From contig JAGVQN010000085.1 of NCBI GenBank assembly GCA_020051675.1, positions 72,170-111,827 of the forward strand: a DNA stretch of 39,658 nt. Direction: 5' to 3'. Below are positions 15,797 through 25,813 of this stretch, piece after piece. The position numbers and the translations under genes were made by a program. A model generated the notes under the pieces. That model was given only the letters and a program-made list of their open reading frames with translations, was not told the origin of the DNA and ran no database searches. Origin of the DNA: Candidatus Brocadiia bacterium. GTDB taxonomy: Bacteria; Planctomycetota; MHYJ01; JACQXL01; JACQZI01. How positions within the stretch are numbered: the stretch's first letter is position 1; each line of letters opens with the position of its first letter.

Positions 15797-18670
15797 ATGC
15801 CTCGTTTAATCGTAGAAAAAGGGCCTGACAAAGGCAAATCTATCCGCATCAGCGGAAACGATACCATTGTCATCGGGCGGGAAACCACCGCCAATTTGCG
15901 CTTAAGCGACATCATGGCTTCACGGATGCATTTCCGGATAGAGTTCCGTGCGGATGGCGGATACTACCTTATCGACTTAAACAGTATGAACGGCACCTTT
16001 GTCAACGGTCAGAAAATTAAAGAGCGTGTGCTGAAGTTGGGAGATAAGGTGCAAATCGGCGAAACGCTTTTTACTTTCATGGGAGATATTGAAGCCCAGA
16101 AACAGGGTCCCATCGGCCAGACCATCGGCGGATATACCATTATGGAACGTGTCGGCCGCGGCGGAATGGGCACGGTTTACAAAGCGCTCCAGATTTCCTT
16201 AAATCGAGTGGTTGCTTTAAAGCTTCTCTCGGATGAACTGGTAAAGGATAAAACGTTTATCAACCTTTTTGTGCAGGAAGCCCGAGCGGCTGCCCAGCTT
16301 AACCATCCCAATATCGTCCAGGTTTATGATGTCGGCTCCGAAAAGGACGTATACTTTTTCTCTATGGAGTATGTGCCGGGGGCGAGTCTCCAGGATATAC
16401 TTTCCAAACGTAAGAAACTGCCTCCGGAAGTGGCTGTCGGCATAGTTTACCAGGCGGCCCAGGGGTTGGAATACGCCGAAAAGAAAGGCATTGTCCATCG
16501 CGATATTAAGCCTGATAATCTTATGATGGGGGAAGACGAGGTGATCAAAATAGGCGACCTCGGCCTGGCGAAAAGCCTGAAGGCTCCTTTCGCCGAAGAG
16601 CAGGCAAGCAGTGTTTTTGGTACGCCTCATTACGTTGCCCCGGAACAGGCAACGGGAAAGCCGGTCGATCATCGGGCGGATATCTATTCGCTCGGCTCCA
16701 CTTTTTACCGCATACTTACCGGCATCACCCCCTATTCTGGATCGAGTGTTAAAGAAATTATCACTAAAAAAATCAAGGATGATCCCACACCTCTTAAACA
16801 ATTAGAACCGGGTTTGTCCGGCGAACTCAGCCGGATGGTGGATAAAATGATTAGAAGGAATCCGGATGACCGTTTCCAGACTTTTTCCGAAGTCCTGAAA
16901 GCATTGGAAACGATTAAAAGCGGAGCGGTCAGCACGCGGGAGTCGTCCGTACCGGACGACCTGTCAAAAACCGAAATAGTTAAAGAAGAAGAACCCCAGC
17001 CGAAAAACCTGATGGATAGCATTGTGCTGCCGGTAATACTGACCGCGCTTTCCGGGGTAAGCCTGTTCCTTATCGGCTGGCATTATTATAAAAATATCAG
17101 GCTCGGCGCCGAACCTCCGATTGTTTTCCCGGACGATTCGCAGCTGACTGAAAAACAGATTGTTGCTGAAATAGATAAGCTGGAGGCTGATTTAAAAGGT
17201 GTTTCGCAAGACGATGTTGAGTTTCTTATGGATCTCATCACGCGCCACGATAAATTAACCGAAAAATGCCGCACCGTAAAATTATCGCTGCCGGCGCAAG
17301 TAAAACTGGCCGACCTGGGCAAACGCTTTGACCAAATAAGCGAACCGGTCAGGGAAAAATACAAGGAAAAGAAGTCATCCGAGTTTTTTGCCAGGCTGGC
17401 GGAAGAAACAAGCCGCGAACGTCAGCAGATTATTACGCTTGCCAAAACGGGCGATGTTGATTCCTATATAAAAAAATGGATAAAGGGATGGGAAGATTTC
17501 AAACTTAAATATGCCGGCACGGTTTCTGTCGCCCTTGCGGACGAACAAATACGGCAGGTAAATCTGTTTAAGGCGCGTATAGAAAACAGCCGGGGAAACT
17601 ACGAAAAACTCCAGCCGCGGGTAAGAAACGCCATTAAAGAACATCGCTTTAAAGAAGCCCATGACATGGTTACCGGTTTTATAAATGACGAAAAATTCCA
17701 GGATACTTTATATAATATTATCGTTTCAGAACTGCTTATTGAGATAAAAAACCGCGGATTGGATGATTTCTATGAAATCAAACGCGAAGCGGCTAAGCTG
17801 AAAGGGGAGGAAAAGCTGGAGGAAGCCAAACAGTTGCTGGTGAAAAGACAAGGGTTTTATGGCGACCCTGAAATAGAACAATTGGTTCGGGGTGATCTGG
17901 ACGATATCGAACAGATAATCAAGAGCCTGAAAGATACAGAGTATAGAAAACAGCTGGAGGCAGACGAGGGGATATTCTATTTGACTTATCCTGATGTTCT
18001 GATGATTATCCATATGAGCGATTTGAGTAATCCGGATAAACTCCTTAAAGATGCGGATTCGCTTTTGACTAAAATCAATGTTAAAACGAACGAGTATAAT
18101 GATCGGAAAAAAGATATTATTTATGAGCTAACCTGTGAAGTTATGATAATGAACCGGCTAAAACTCAGCGCCGAGCAATTCATAGGGAAAAAATCTTTCA
18201 GGAACCAGAAAATAAAGGGTATTACCAACAGCGGGGTGGTTTTGCAGGACGGAGAACTCGTTGCCTGGAGTAAAATTTCTTCCCCGGAACTCTTTGATTT
18301 AATCAGCAAAGGATGGAAACTTTCCAGTAGCGAAACCCTTAAACTGGCAGTCCTTTGCCTTAAAAGAGGCGGTATGATAAAGGAGGCGAAGGCTCTCTTG
18401 AATGCAGCCTTGCAGAATAATCAGGATCAAAACGAAATCGACACCATCAATAAATATTTAGGCAAGCTCGAAGAAGCCGTTCGGGTAAGGGAAAAAGACG
18501 CTGATTTTGTTTACCGGCAGGCAAATAAGCAATATAATGATTTTAATTATTACAATGCGTTGAAAAATTATAATCTTCTTAAATACCGATTTGCTGATAC
18601 TGTATTATACAACCAAGCGGAGGCTCATATCAGTAAGAAAATCAGCGAGATTGAAGAAAGGCTGAAATGA
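15797..18670 (+). CDS. FHA domain-containing serine/threonine protein kinase, one predicted TM segment, long C-terminal helical region
   Basis: FHA IVIGRETTANLRLSD...MNGTFVNG; kinase GRGGMGTVYKA, HRDIKPDNLM, GDLGLAK, GTPHYVAPEQ; TM VILTALSGVSLFLIGWHYY. Confidence 0.95.
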   Translation: MPRLIVEKGPDKGKSIRISGNDTIVIGRETTANLRLSDIMASRMHFRIEFRADGGYYLIDLNSMNGTFVNGQKIKERVLKLGDKVQIGETLFTFMGDIEAQKQGPIGQTIGGYTIMERVGRGGMGTVYKALQISLNRVVALKLLSDELVKDKTFINLFVQEARAAAQLNHPNIVQVYDVGSEKDVYFFSMEYVPGASLQDILSKRKKLPPEVAVGIVYQAAQGLEYAEKKGIVHRDIKPDNLMMGEDEVIKIGDLGLAKSLKAPFAEEQASSVFGTPHYVAPEQATGKPVDHRADIYSLGSTFYRILTGITPYSGSSVKEIITKKIKDDPTPLKQLEPGLSGELSRMVDKMIRRNPDDRFQTFSEVLKALETIKSGAVSTRESSVPDDLSKTEIVKEEEPQPKNLMDSIVLPVILTALSGVSLFLIGWHYYKNIRLGAEPPIVFPDDSQLTEKQIVAEIDKLEADLKGVSQDDVEFLMDLITRHDKLTEKCRTVKLSLPAQVKLADLGKRFDQISEPVREKYKEKKSSEFFARLAEETSRERQQIITLAKTGDVDSYIKKWIKGWEDFKLKYAGTVSVALADEQIRQVNLFKARIENSRGNYEKLQPRVRNAIKEHRFKEAHDMVTGFINDEKFQDTLYNIIVSELLIEIKNRGLDDFYEIKREAAKLKGEEKLEEAKQLLVKRQGFYGDPEIEQLVRGDLDDIEQIIKSLKDTEYRKQLEADEGIFYLTYPDVLMIIHMSDLSNPDKLLKDADSLLTKINVKTNEYNDRKKDIIYELTCEVMIMNRLKLSAEQFIGKKSFRNQKIKGITNSGVVLQDGELVAWSKISSPELFDLISKGWKLSSSETLKLAVLCLKRGGMIKEAKALLNAALQNNQDQNEIDTINKYLGKLEEAVRVREKDADFVYRQANKQYNDFNYYNALKNYNLLKYRFADTVLYNQAEAHISKKISEIEERLK

Positions 18671-19497
18671 AAAAAGCACGACTTTTTGATAAGATTAAAA
18701 AGGCAACGGATGCTATCCGCAAAAAATCATCCTTTAAACCTGACGTGGGCATTATTCTCGGCACGGGGCTGGGAAAACTTGCGGAGGAAATCAGGGCGAA
18801 AACAGTATTGCCCTATTCCAAAATACCGTATTTTCCTGTTTCCACCGTCCCTTCCCACAAAGGCGAATTATTGCTGGGCGAATTAAACGGGGCAAAAGTC
18901 GTTGCCATGGAAGGCCGTTTTCATTATTACGAAGGCTACTCGCTTGAAGATATCACCCTGCCGGTGAGGGTAATAAAAGCGCTCGGCGCAAAAACGCTCA
19001 TTGTTTCCAGCGCGGTGGGCGGCTTAAACCCGAAATACCAGCGTGGGGATCTTATTATTATCGAAGATCATATAAATCTCATGGGCGCGAATCCGCTTAT
19101 CGGCCCGAATGATGACGCTCTCGGCACCCGTTTTCCGGATATGAGCGAGCCATATGACCGTCGGTTCATCGCTTTAGCCGAATCCATCGCCAAAAAGCTC
19201 GGCATCAGGGCGCACCGCGGGGTTTATACCGCGCTTACCGGCCCGAACCTGGAAACACGGGCTGAATACCGTTTCCTGCGCATCATCGGCGCGGATGTGG
19301 TCGGCATGTCGACCGTTCCGGAAGTGATTGTCGGAGTCCACGCGGGCTTGAGAATTCTGGGCATTTCCGCCGTGACCGATATGTGCATACCGGAAGTGCT
19401 CCAGCCGGCTAATATAAAAGAAATTATTAAAATCGCAAATAAAGCCGAACCGAAAATGGCCGCTTTAGTTAAAGAATTTATTAAAAGAATAAAGTAG
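18667..19497 (+). CDS. Purine-nucleoside phosphorylase
   Basis: GIILGTGLGKLAEEI, GRFHYYEGYSLEDITLPVRVIKALGAKTLIVSSAVGGLN, GPNLETRAEYRFLRIIGADVVGMSTVPEVIVG. Confidence 0.95.
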   Translation: MKKARLFDKIKKATDAIRKKSSFKPDVGIILGTGLGKLAEEIRAKTVLPYSKIPYFPVSTVPSHKGELLLGELNGAKVVAMEGRFHYYEGYSLEDITLPVRVIKALGAKTLIVSSAVGGLNPKYQRGDLIIIEDHINLMGANPLIGPNDDALGTRFPDMSEPYDRRFIALAESIAKKLGIRAHRGVYTALTGPNLETRAEYRFLRIIGADVVGMSTVPEVIVGVHAGLRILGISAVTDMCIPEVLQPANIKEIIKIANKAEPKMAALVKEFIKRIK

Positions 19498-19511
19498 ATT
19501 AGGAGAGGCAA

Positions 19512-20957
19512 ATGAAAGAACTGACGCAAATAGCTTTAGATACGGCTCAATCCAAGGGAGCCAGTTATGCGGATATCCGAATTATCAAGCTGGATACGGA
19601 AAATATCGGCGTGCGTAACGGACGCATTGCCGCCATGGACCATGATGAATCCTACGGGTTCGGCGTTCGGGTGCTGGCAAACGGCGCCTGGGGCTTTGCT
19701 TCCAGCACGCGTGTCAACACTTCCGAAATAAGCCGGATAAGCGCCCTGGCCGTGGAAATTGCCCAGGCAAGCGCCCGCTTAAAAAAGGAAGATGTCAGGA
19801 TGACCAATGAACCTGTTTATAAGGACAAATGGCAGACTCCTTACCTTGTTGATCCCTTTAAAGTCCCGATGAATGAAAAACTGGAACTTCTTTTTAAGGT
19901 GGATTCCATACTGCGCAAAAATCGCAAGATTGCCGTTGCCATAAGCAGTATGGGTTTCCGCAAGGAACGCCAGTGGCTGGCGACTTCAGAAGGAAGCTTT
20001 ATCGAGCAATTATTGCTGCGCAGCGGAGCCGGCTATTCCGCAACCGCCGTGGATAAGGGGGAATCCCAGATACGCTCTTACCCCACCTCTTTCGGCGGGC
20101 AGTATATGTCGCTCGGCTATGAATTGATAAATAATCTTAAGCTGGCGGAAAACGCCGCACGTACCCGTGACGAAGCCGTCATGCTCCTCACCGCCAAACC
20201 ATGCCCGAGCGGTAAAATGGATTTAATCCTCGGCGGGGCTCAACTGGGTCTTCAGATACATGAATCCGTCGGACATCCGACCGAACTGGACCGCGTATTC
20301 GGCGCTGAGGAAAGTTTTGCCGGCAGGAGTTTCCTTACCCCGGAAAAATATACCGGGCATTTTAAATACGGCTCGCCTATCGTTAACCTGGTTGGCGATG
20401 GCACCGTGCCGGGAGGGCTGGCGACAATCGGTTATGATGATGACGCCGTAAAAGCCCAGCGCTGGCATATCGTGGAAAGCGGTATTTTCAAGGGTTACCA
20501 GACCAACCGCGAATTTGCCGGCAAAGTGGGAGACAAATACAGCCGCGCCTGCTGCCGCGCGGACGGATTCAACCGCATACCCATGGTTCGCAACAATAAT
20601 ATCAGTCTTATGCCCGGAGATTGGGAATTGGACGATTTAATCGCCGATACTAAAAACGGTGTTTATATGGAAACCACACGTTCCTGGAGTATCGACCAGA
20701 TGCGCCTGAATTTTCAGTTTGGCTGTGAAATCGGCTGGGTAATCAAGAACGGCAAAAAAGCTTACATGGTAAAAAATCCGACTTATCAGGGTATTACCCC
20801 GGAATTCTGGAGCTCCTGCGACGCTATCTGCAACGAAAACCACTGGGTTTTATGGGGTGTGCCCAATTGTGGCAAAGGTGAACCGCAACAGACCGCGGAA
20901 ATGTCGCACGGCACCAGCCCAACCCGTTTCCGTAATGTTACCTTAGGCGTAAAATAA
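19512..20957 (+). CDS. tldD: TldD/PmbA family metalloprotease
   Basis: HESVGHPTELDRVFG (HExxxH motif), TNREFAG, NISLMPGD. Confidence 0.92.
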   Translation: MKELTQIALDTAQSKGASYADIRIIKLDTENIGVRNGRIAAMDHDESYGFGVRVLANGAWGFASSTRVNTSEISRISALAVEIAQASARLKKEDVRMTNEPVYKDKWQTPYLVDPFKVPMNEKLELLFKVDSILRKNRKIAVAISSMGFRKERQWLATSEGSFIEQLLLRSGAGYSATAVDKGESQIRSYPTSFGGQYMSLGYELINNLKLAENAARTRDEAVMLLTAKPCPSGKMDLILGGAQLGLQIHESVGHPTELDRVFGAEESFAGRSFLTPEKYTGHFKYGSPIVNLVGDGTVPGGLATIGYDDDAVKAQRWHIVESGIFKGYQTNREFAGKVGDKYSRACCRADGFNRIPMVRNNNISLMPGDWELDDLIADTKNGVYMETTRSWSIDQMRLNFQFGCEIGWVIKNGKKAYMVKNPTYQGITPEFWSSCDAICNENHWVLWGVPNCGKGEPQQTAEMSHGTSPTRFRNVTLGVK

Positions 20958-20961
20958 AAAT

Positions 20962-21945
20962 ATGCTTGATTCTATTCTCGGACAGGAGCAGCCGAAAGCG
21001 CTCTTCGGCGATATCATGAAAAAGCAGAAGCTGGCGCACGCCTATATCTTTGCCGGGCCTGAAGGGGTCGGCAAGTTTCTCTTTGCCCGCGAACTGGCAA
21101 AGGCGATTCTGTGCGAAAAAGCCACCGGCTGCGGCAAGTGCCGTTCCTGCTTGCGCATAGCGCACAAAAACCATCCTTCTTTGAATATCTTATCCGTCCT
21201 GGAGAAAAAGAAAAACATCCCGATAGAAGCCATCCGCGACTTAGAGCATGAAATAGCCTTAAAACCGTTTGAAGGCAAATATAAGATTTTTATCATCGAC
21301 AATGCGGAAACCCTGTCCGAAGAGGCCACTAACGCTATCCTGAAAACACTGGAAGAGCCGCCTCCTTATTCGTTGATTATCCTGGTAAGCTCCAAGCCGG
21401 AAGCGTTGCTGCCGACCATACTCTCGCGTTGCCACCTTATCCGTTTTTATCCATTGCCGGAAAACGTACTTAAAGGATTGTTTTCCAAATCCATAAAGAA
21501 CAAATTAACCGAAGCCGAGCTGAAAATCCTGATAAACCTTTCCGGCGGTTCGGCCGGCCAGGCGATAGAGCTTTACGAAAAAGGCTTTATCACGCACCGG
21601 CAGAAACTTATCCAGGGCGTGCTCCAGCCAAGCTCAGCGCTGGCAGACGATATCATCGGTTTCGCCAAAAAGGAAAAAGAAAACGAGGATATCAGGATAA
21701 GCATCATCCGCCAGCTTAAAATAATCTCGCTGGCATTGCGCGATCTGATGCTTTTAAATCTCGGGATCGGCGACGCTAAAACAATCCTTAATTACGATAA
21801 TATCACATCCTTAAATAAGGCAAAGGGGTTGTTTCCCCTCCGGCGGGTTTCCAAAGCGATTGAAACAATCATCCGTTCGGAGCAGTATATCCGGCTTAAT
21901 ATGAATTACAATCTTGTTGTAACCGATACGGTTATTAATATATAA
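20962..21945 (+). CDS. holB: DNA polymerase III subunit delta'
   Basis: HAYIFAGPEGVGKFLFARELAKAILC, IFIIDNAETLSEEATNAILKTLEEPP, CxxCxxC zinc motif. Confidence 0.92.
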   Translation: MLDSILGQEQPKALFGDIMKKQKLAHAYIFAGPEGVGKFLFARELAKAILCEKATGCGKCRSCLRIAHKNHPSLNILSVLEKKKNIPIEAIRDLEHEIALKPFEGKYKIFIIDNAETLSEEATNAILKTLEEPPPYSLIILVSSKPEALLPTILSRCHLIRFYPLPENVLKGLFSKSIKNKLTEAELKILINLSGGSAGQAIELYEKGFITHRQKLIQGVLQPSSALADDIIGFAKKEKENEDIRISIIRQLKIISLALRDLMLLNLGIGDAKTILNYDNITSLNKAKGLFPLRRVSKAIETIIRSEQYIRLNMNYNLVVTDTVINI

Positions 21946-21956
21946 TAGGGGAAAAT

Positions 21957-22886
21957 ATGTATACAGCAACAATTCGTTACGGGATCGCGCGCTTGATCGG
22001 CGATTTTAAGACCGTTTTAAGCGATTTACGGCGCGGGGAAACGGTCGTGGTAAAAACCGAGCGCGGAACGGAAATCGGCATTGTTATTTCGTCCTCTGCT
22101 CCCACGGAAACCATGGCGCCGGGCAAAGACGCCCGGAAGACAGAAACCGCCCCGGCATTAATATCTCCGGCAACAACACCGCCGGCGGAAAGCACCGGAG
22201 AAGTCTTGCGCCGCCTGACACCGGAAGATCAAAAAGAACTGGATGATATCTGCCAGGCGAAAATCCCCAAGGAAATGGAATTCTGCCAGGCAAAGATAAA
22301 AGTGTTGAACCTGGCTATTAACCTCGTCTGTGCCGAGCACCTCTTGGGAAGCGAAAAGGTTATTTTTTACTTTATTGCCGACGGCCGTATAGATTTCCGG
22401 GAATTGGTTAAGGAACTGGCGCGCGAATATAAAACCCGGATAGAAATGCGCCAGATAGGCGTACGTGATAAAGCCCGCTTCCTTGGGGATTTCGAACACT
22501 GCGGGCAGGAGCTTTGCTGCAAAACATTCTTGAAAGGGCTTGAACCGGTAACAATGAAAATGGCCAAACAGCAGAAAACCATGATGGATCCTTCCAAGAT
22601 TTCCGGGCGGTGCGGGCGCCTGATGTGTTGCCTGCGCTTTGAGGATGAAACATACACCGAGCTTAAATCTAAACTGCCCAAAAAAGGCAGCCGGGTAAGA
22701 ACCGCTAAAGAAGTGGGCGATATCGTTGATGTGGATATCTTAAGCCAAAAAATGCTTATCGAACTTGAAGACAGGGCCAAGGTTAAAATAAACGCCTCGG
22801 ATATCATAGAAATCATACGCGGGCCTATCCTTAAAGTGGGCGCGGAAAAGGAAGAGGAAGAAGAGACCCCGGGGAAACATTCTTGA
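21957..22886 (+). CDS. PSP1 domain protein, RicT-like
   Basis: RYGIARLIG, VKTERGTEIG, CGQELCCKTFL...MDPSKISGRCGRLMCCLRFE. Confidence 0.92.
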   Translation: MYTATIRYGIARLIGDFKTVLSDLRRGETVVVKTERGTEIGIVISSSAPTETMAPGKDARKTETAPALISPATTPPAESTGEVLRRLTPEDQKELDDICQAKIPKEMEFCQAKIKVLNLAINLVCAEHLLGSEKVIFYFIADGRIDFRELVKELAREYKTRIEMRQIGVRDKARFLGDFEHCGQELCCKTFLKGLEPVTMKMAKQQKTMMDPSKISGRCGRLMCCLRFEDETYTELKSKLPKKGSRVRTAKEVGDIVDVDILSQKMLIELEDRAKVKINASDIIEIIRGPILKVGAEKEEEEETPGKHS

Positions 22887-22916
22887 TTTGACTATGCTTT
22901 GTGTTCCGTGTGATTC

Positions 22917-22980
22917 TGCCCCGCTCCGTCCCGCAAGGCGGGACTCCGGGGCACCCCGAATAATTGGGACCTTCGGCCGT
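22917..22980 (+). repeat. Palindromic repeat cluster related to the dispersed family
   Basis: GCCCCGCTCC...TCCCGCAAGGCGGGA...GGGACCTTCGGCC. Confidence 0.65.
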
Positions 22981-23097
22981 AGGGGGGTAGGGAGTTCTCA
23001 CTGACAGGTAGGGGACGGCTAAAACTAATTTATTTGAAATTATATCAGCCTTGTGATAATATTCGGATAAGTTAATCCTTTTGAGAGGAGGTATCTT

Positions 23098-24099
23098 ATG
23101 TCTCCGAAAACACGTTTGTTTATTCGGTTATCAGTAATAATTTTCCTGCTGGGCATCTTTTCATTTTCTATAGCCGGCTTAATGGGACAGGATGAAACAA
23201 AACCTAATGACGGAACCGATGGCAGCGAAAACCCTAAGGAAGATGAAACGCTTCCGGGAGATGAAGAAGTCTTTCCAAAGCCCAAGATTCTAGAGCAGGA
23301 AATGGTCCTGGTAAAAAGCGGGCAGTTTATAAGGGGCAGCAAACCGGAAGACAAAAGTGCGGAAGTCAGCGAACAGCCGCAGGGCAAAGTATATATGAAA
23401 GCGTTTTATATAGATAAATACGAAGTGACCAACGCCATGTATAAGAAATTCGTGGATGCCAAAAGCCACACCCCGCCTAGGCATTGGGTGGATGGCGAAA
23501 TACCTTTCGGCAAGGAGAATTATCCGGTGGTCTATGTCTCCTGGAGCGATGCCGTGCAGTATTGCAACTGGCTTTCCGAGCAAGCCAAACTGAAACCGGC
23601 ATATTCCAAAAAGGGAGAAACGTGGAAATTCGATCCGCAAGCCGATGGTTTACACCTCCCGACCGAAGCCGAGTGGGAAAAGGCCGCCCGCGGTGATGAG
23701 GGTTTTGTCTACCCCTGGGGAGCGGATTTCGATAAGCTCAAATGCAGGAATGCCCTTTCCAATATACGTGATTTAACCTTTGCCAATGACTATGAAACGG
23801 GAAAAAGTCCTTACGAATGCCACAATATGTCCGGCAATGTTTCCGAATGGGTAAACGACTGGTATGACTGGCGCTATTATCGTCAAGATCCGCCGCCGGA
23901 GCGTAACCCGACCGGCCCGGACGAATCGGAAAAGGATTCACAGGGCAACCCGAAATTTCCTTACAAGGTGGTGCGCGGGGGCAGTTGGGGCGACTTTGCC
24001 GAGGACTTAAGATGCGCCATGCGCAGTTCTTATCCGCCTGATTATACATCATTCCGCATTGGGTTCAGGTGCGCCAAAGACGCCAAGGAAGGCGAATAA
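23098..24099 (+). CDS. Formylglycine-generating enzyme (SUMF1/FGE-sulfatase) family protein, secreted or membrane-anchored
   Basis: MVLVKSGQFIRGS, FYIDKYEVTNAMYKKFV, PVVYVSWSDAVQYCNWL, LPTEAEWEKAARG, NVSEWVNDWYDW, VVRGGSW, SFRIGFRCA. Confidence 0.95.
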   Translation: MSPKTRLFIRLSVIIFLLGIFSFSIAGLMGQDETKPNDGTDGSENPKEDETLPGDEEVFPKPKILEQEMVLVKSGQFIRGSKPEDKSAEVSEQPQGKVYMKAFYIDKYEVTNAMYKKFVDAKSHTPPRHWVDGEIPFGKENYPVVYVSWSDAVQYCNWLSEQAKLKPAYSKKGETWKFDPQADGLHLPTEAEWEKAARGDEGFVYPWGADFDKLKCRNALSNIRDLTFANDYETGKSPYECHNMSGNVSEWVNDWYDWRYYRQDPPPERNPTGPDESEKDSQGNPKFPYKVVRGGSWGDFAEDLRCAMRSSYPPDYTSFRIGFRCAKDAKEGE

Positions 24100-24225
24100 A
24101 GAGGTTTAGGTAAAACATCCCGCGAGACAAGGGATCATTTTTTATCGCTTCTTCTGTTTATCAACGAAAAACACCTTACATCTCCATATAATAATTTCTT
24201 TAGTCCCGTAGAGTAAATGGTTTAG

Positions 24226-24280
24226 CCCTGCTCCGCTTCGTTACGAGGGTCATAGGGAGTCCATTAAGCAGAATGGGATG
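24226..24280 (+). repeat. Degenerate copy of the ATAGGGAGTCC-core repeat
   Basis: ccctgctccgcttcg...ATAGGGAGTCC (24252-24262). Confidence 0.7.
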
Positions 24281-24304
24281 GGGGCGTCATTTCTTTCCGC
24301 CTTT

Positions 24305-25570
24305 TTATTTCCCTAACAGGATTGTTCCGGAGCCGGAAAAGAATAAGCCCGCTATCGCGCCTATTACCATACAAGTAATCGTCGCGGCTATCAATGCCTT
24401 AAACCCGATTCGGGCGATGTCCTTGGCACGCTCCGGCACCAGGGAGGTTGTCCCCCCGACAAATATCGCCACAGAAGCAATATGCGCGAATCCGCACAAG
24501 GCATAAGTGGTTATGACCATAGAACGCGGATTGGTGATAACTCCGCTTTTGATATATTCAGCCAGATGCTGGTACGAAGTTGCCTCGGTCAGTATCGAGC
24601 GCTCGCCTAATAACTGCGCCACGGCGGAGACATCCTCACCTGGCACGCCCATCAGATACGCAAAGGGATAAAAGACATACCCCAATATATTCTGGAGCGA
24701 TTGGTGTATAGTAATAACAAGCAGCCAGTTAACCAGTTCCAAAAGCCCCCAGAAAGCCAGAAGTAGTGCGACGATTCCCACGCAAAGCCTAACGCCTTCG
24801 TTAGCGCCCTGGATAACCGCTTCTATCCAGCTGGCGGGCTTTTTGTATTCGTCCTTTACGGTCAAGCCAAGCGTTTCAGGCTGGTCGGTTTCCGGCATCA
24901 TCAGCTTTGAGATGAGTATCGAGACCGGCGCCGCCATAATCGAGGCAGAGACCAGATGACCGGCAATCGCGGGAAATTGTCCTTTAAGGAGGAATGTGTA
25001 AAAGGCAAGCACGCTTGATGCAACCGAACCCATGCCCATAGTGAGAATGGTGCATAGTTCCGAATTGGTCATCCTTGCCAGGTAAGGTCTCACGGTAAAG
25101 GCGGATTCCACCCCGACAAAGATATTGCTGGAGACGTATAAAGATTCTGCCCCGCTGATTCTCATGAGTTTGGTGAAAACCCGGGAAAACCCCCTAACCA
25201 GCAAAGACATCAAGCCGGTATAATATAATAAGGATAGCAATGCGGAAAAGAAGATGATGGTGGGCAATGCCTGGAAGGCAAGTATAAAGCCGATGGATGA
25301 GCCGGCTGAGGGGTCGGTTTCTCCGGGCGAAAGCGCCAGGGGACCGAAGACAAAGAGCATCCCCTTTTTAGCCGAGGCGAGAACCTGTAATACGCCGTCA
25401 TTTATTGTCAGGAATAAATCCCTGCCCGCAGGGACTTTAAAGATAAAGAAGGCGAAGAGAATCGGCAGGACTAAACCCCAAAAGACCACGCGCCAGTTGA
25501 TAATTTTATGGTTTGAAGAAAGCATCCATGCAAACAAGATGAATGCGAATATACCAGCAAGGCTTAGCAT
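24305..25570 (-). CDS. NupC/CNT family nucleoside transporter
   Basis: FGPLALSPG...GFILAFQALPTIIFFSALLSLLYYTGLM, GVESAFTVRPYLARMTNSELCTILTMGMGSVASSVLAFY, YALCGFAHIASVAIFVGG. Confidence 0.93.
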   Translation of the reverse strand: MLSLAGIFAFILFAWMLSSNHKIINWRVVFWGLVLPILFAFFIFKVPAGRDLFLTINDGVLQVLASAKKGMLFVFGPLALSPGETDPSAGSSIGFILAFQALPTIIFFSALLSLLYYTGLMSLLVRGFSRVFTKLMRISGAESLYVSSNIFVGVESAFTVRPYLARMTNSELCTILTMGMGSVASSVLAFYTFLLKGQFPAIAGHLVSASIMAAPVSILISKLMMPETDQPETLGLTVKDEYKKPASWIEAVIQGANEGVRLCVGIVALLLAFWGLLELVNWLLVITIHQSLQNILGYVFYPFAYLMGVPGEDVSAVAQLLGERSILTEATSYQHLAEYIKSGVITNPRSMVITTYALCGFAHIASVAIFVGGTTSLVPERAKDIARIGFKALIAATITCMVIGAIAGLFFSGSGTILLGK

Positions 25571-25617
25571 GTTAGTTAAGGTTATGACGATATTTAACCG
25601 TCATTTCCAATCCGTTT

Positions 25618-25673
25618 CGCCCTGCCTATCGGCAGGGACTCCCTATCGTCCCGCAGAGCGAAGCAGAGCGGGG
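25618..25673 (-). repeat. Intergenic copy of the dispersed palindromic repeat (homologous to the ispD insertion)
   Basis: Reverse complement nearly identical to 2497-2554. Confidence 0.9.
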
Positions 25674-25813
25674 TCATTCCGTGCTTGACACGGAATCCAG
25701 AAATTCATGTCCACTTACTGGATTCCTGCTTTCGCAGGAATGACCTACAGTGCTTGACGTTAATCACTTGTTTATTAACAGTTCAATCCGTTTAATCTAC
25801 GTACAAACAAGTC

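Noticed and set aside
25673-25745. gtcattccgtgcttgacacggaatcca...tggattcctgctttcgcaggaatgac repeat as new
   Set aside because: Resembles a widely seen inverted-repeat type in bacterial genomes; not reported as a separate finding
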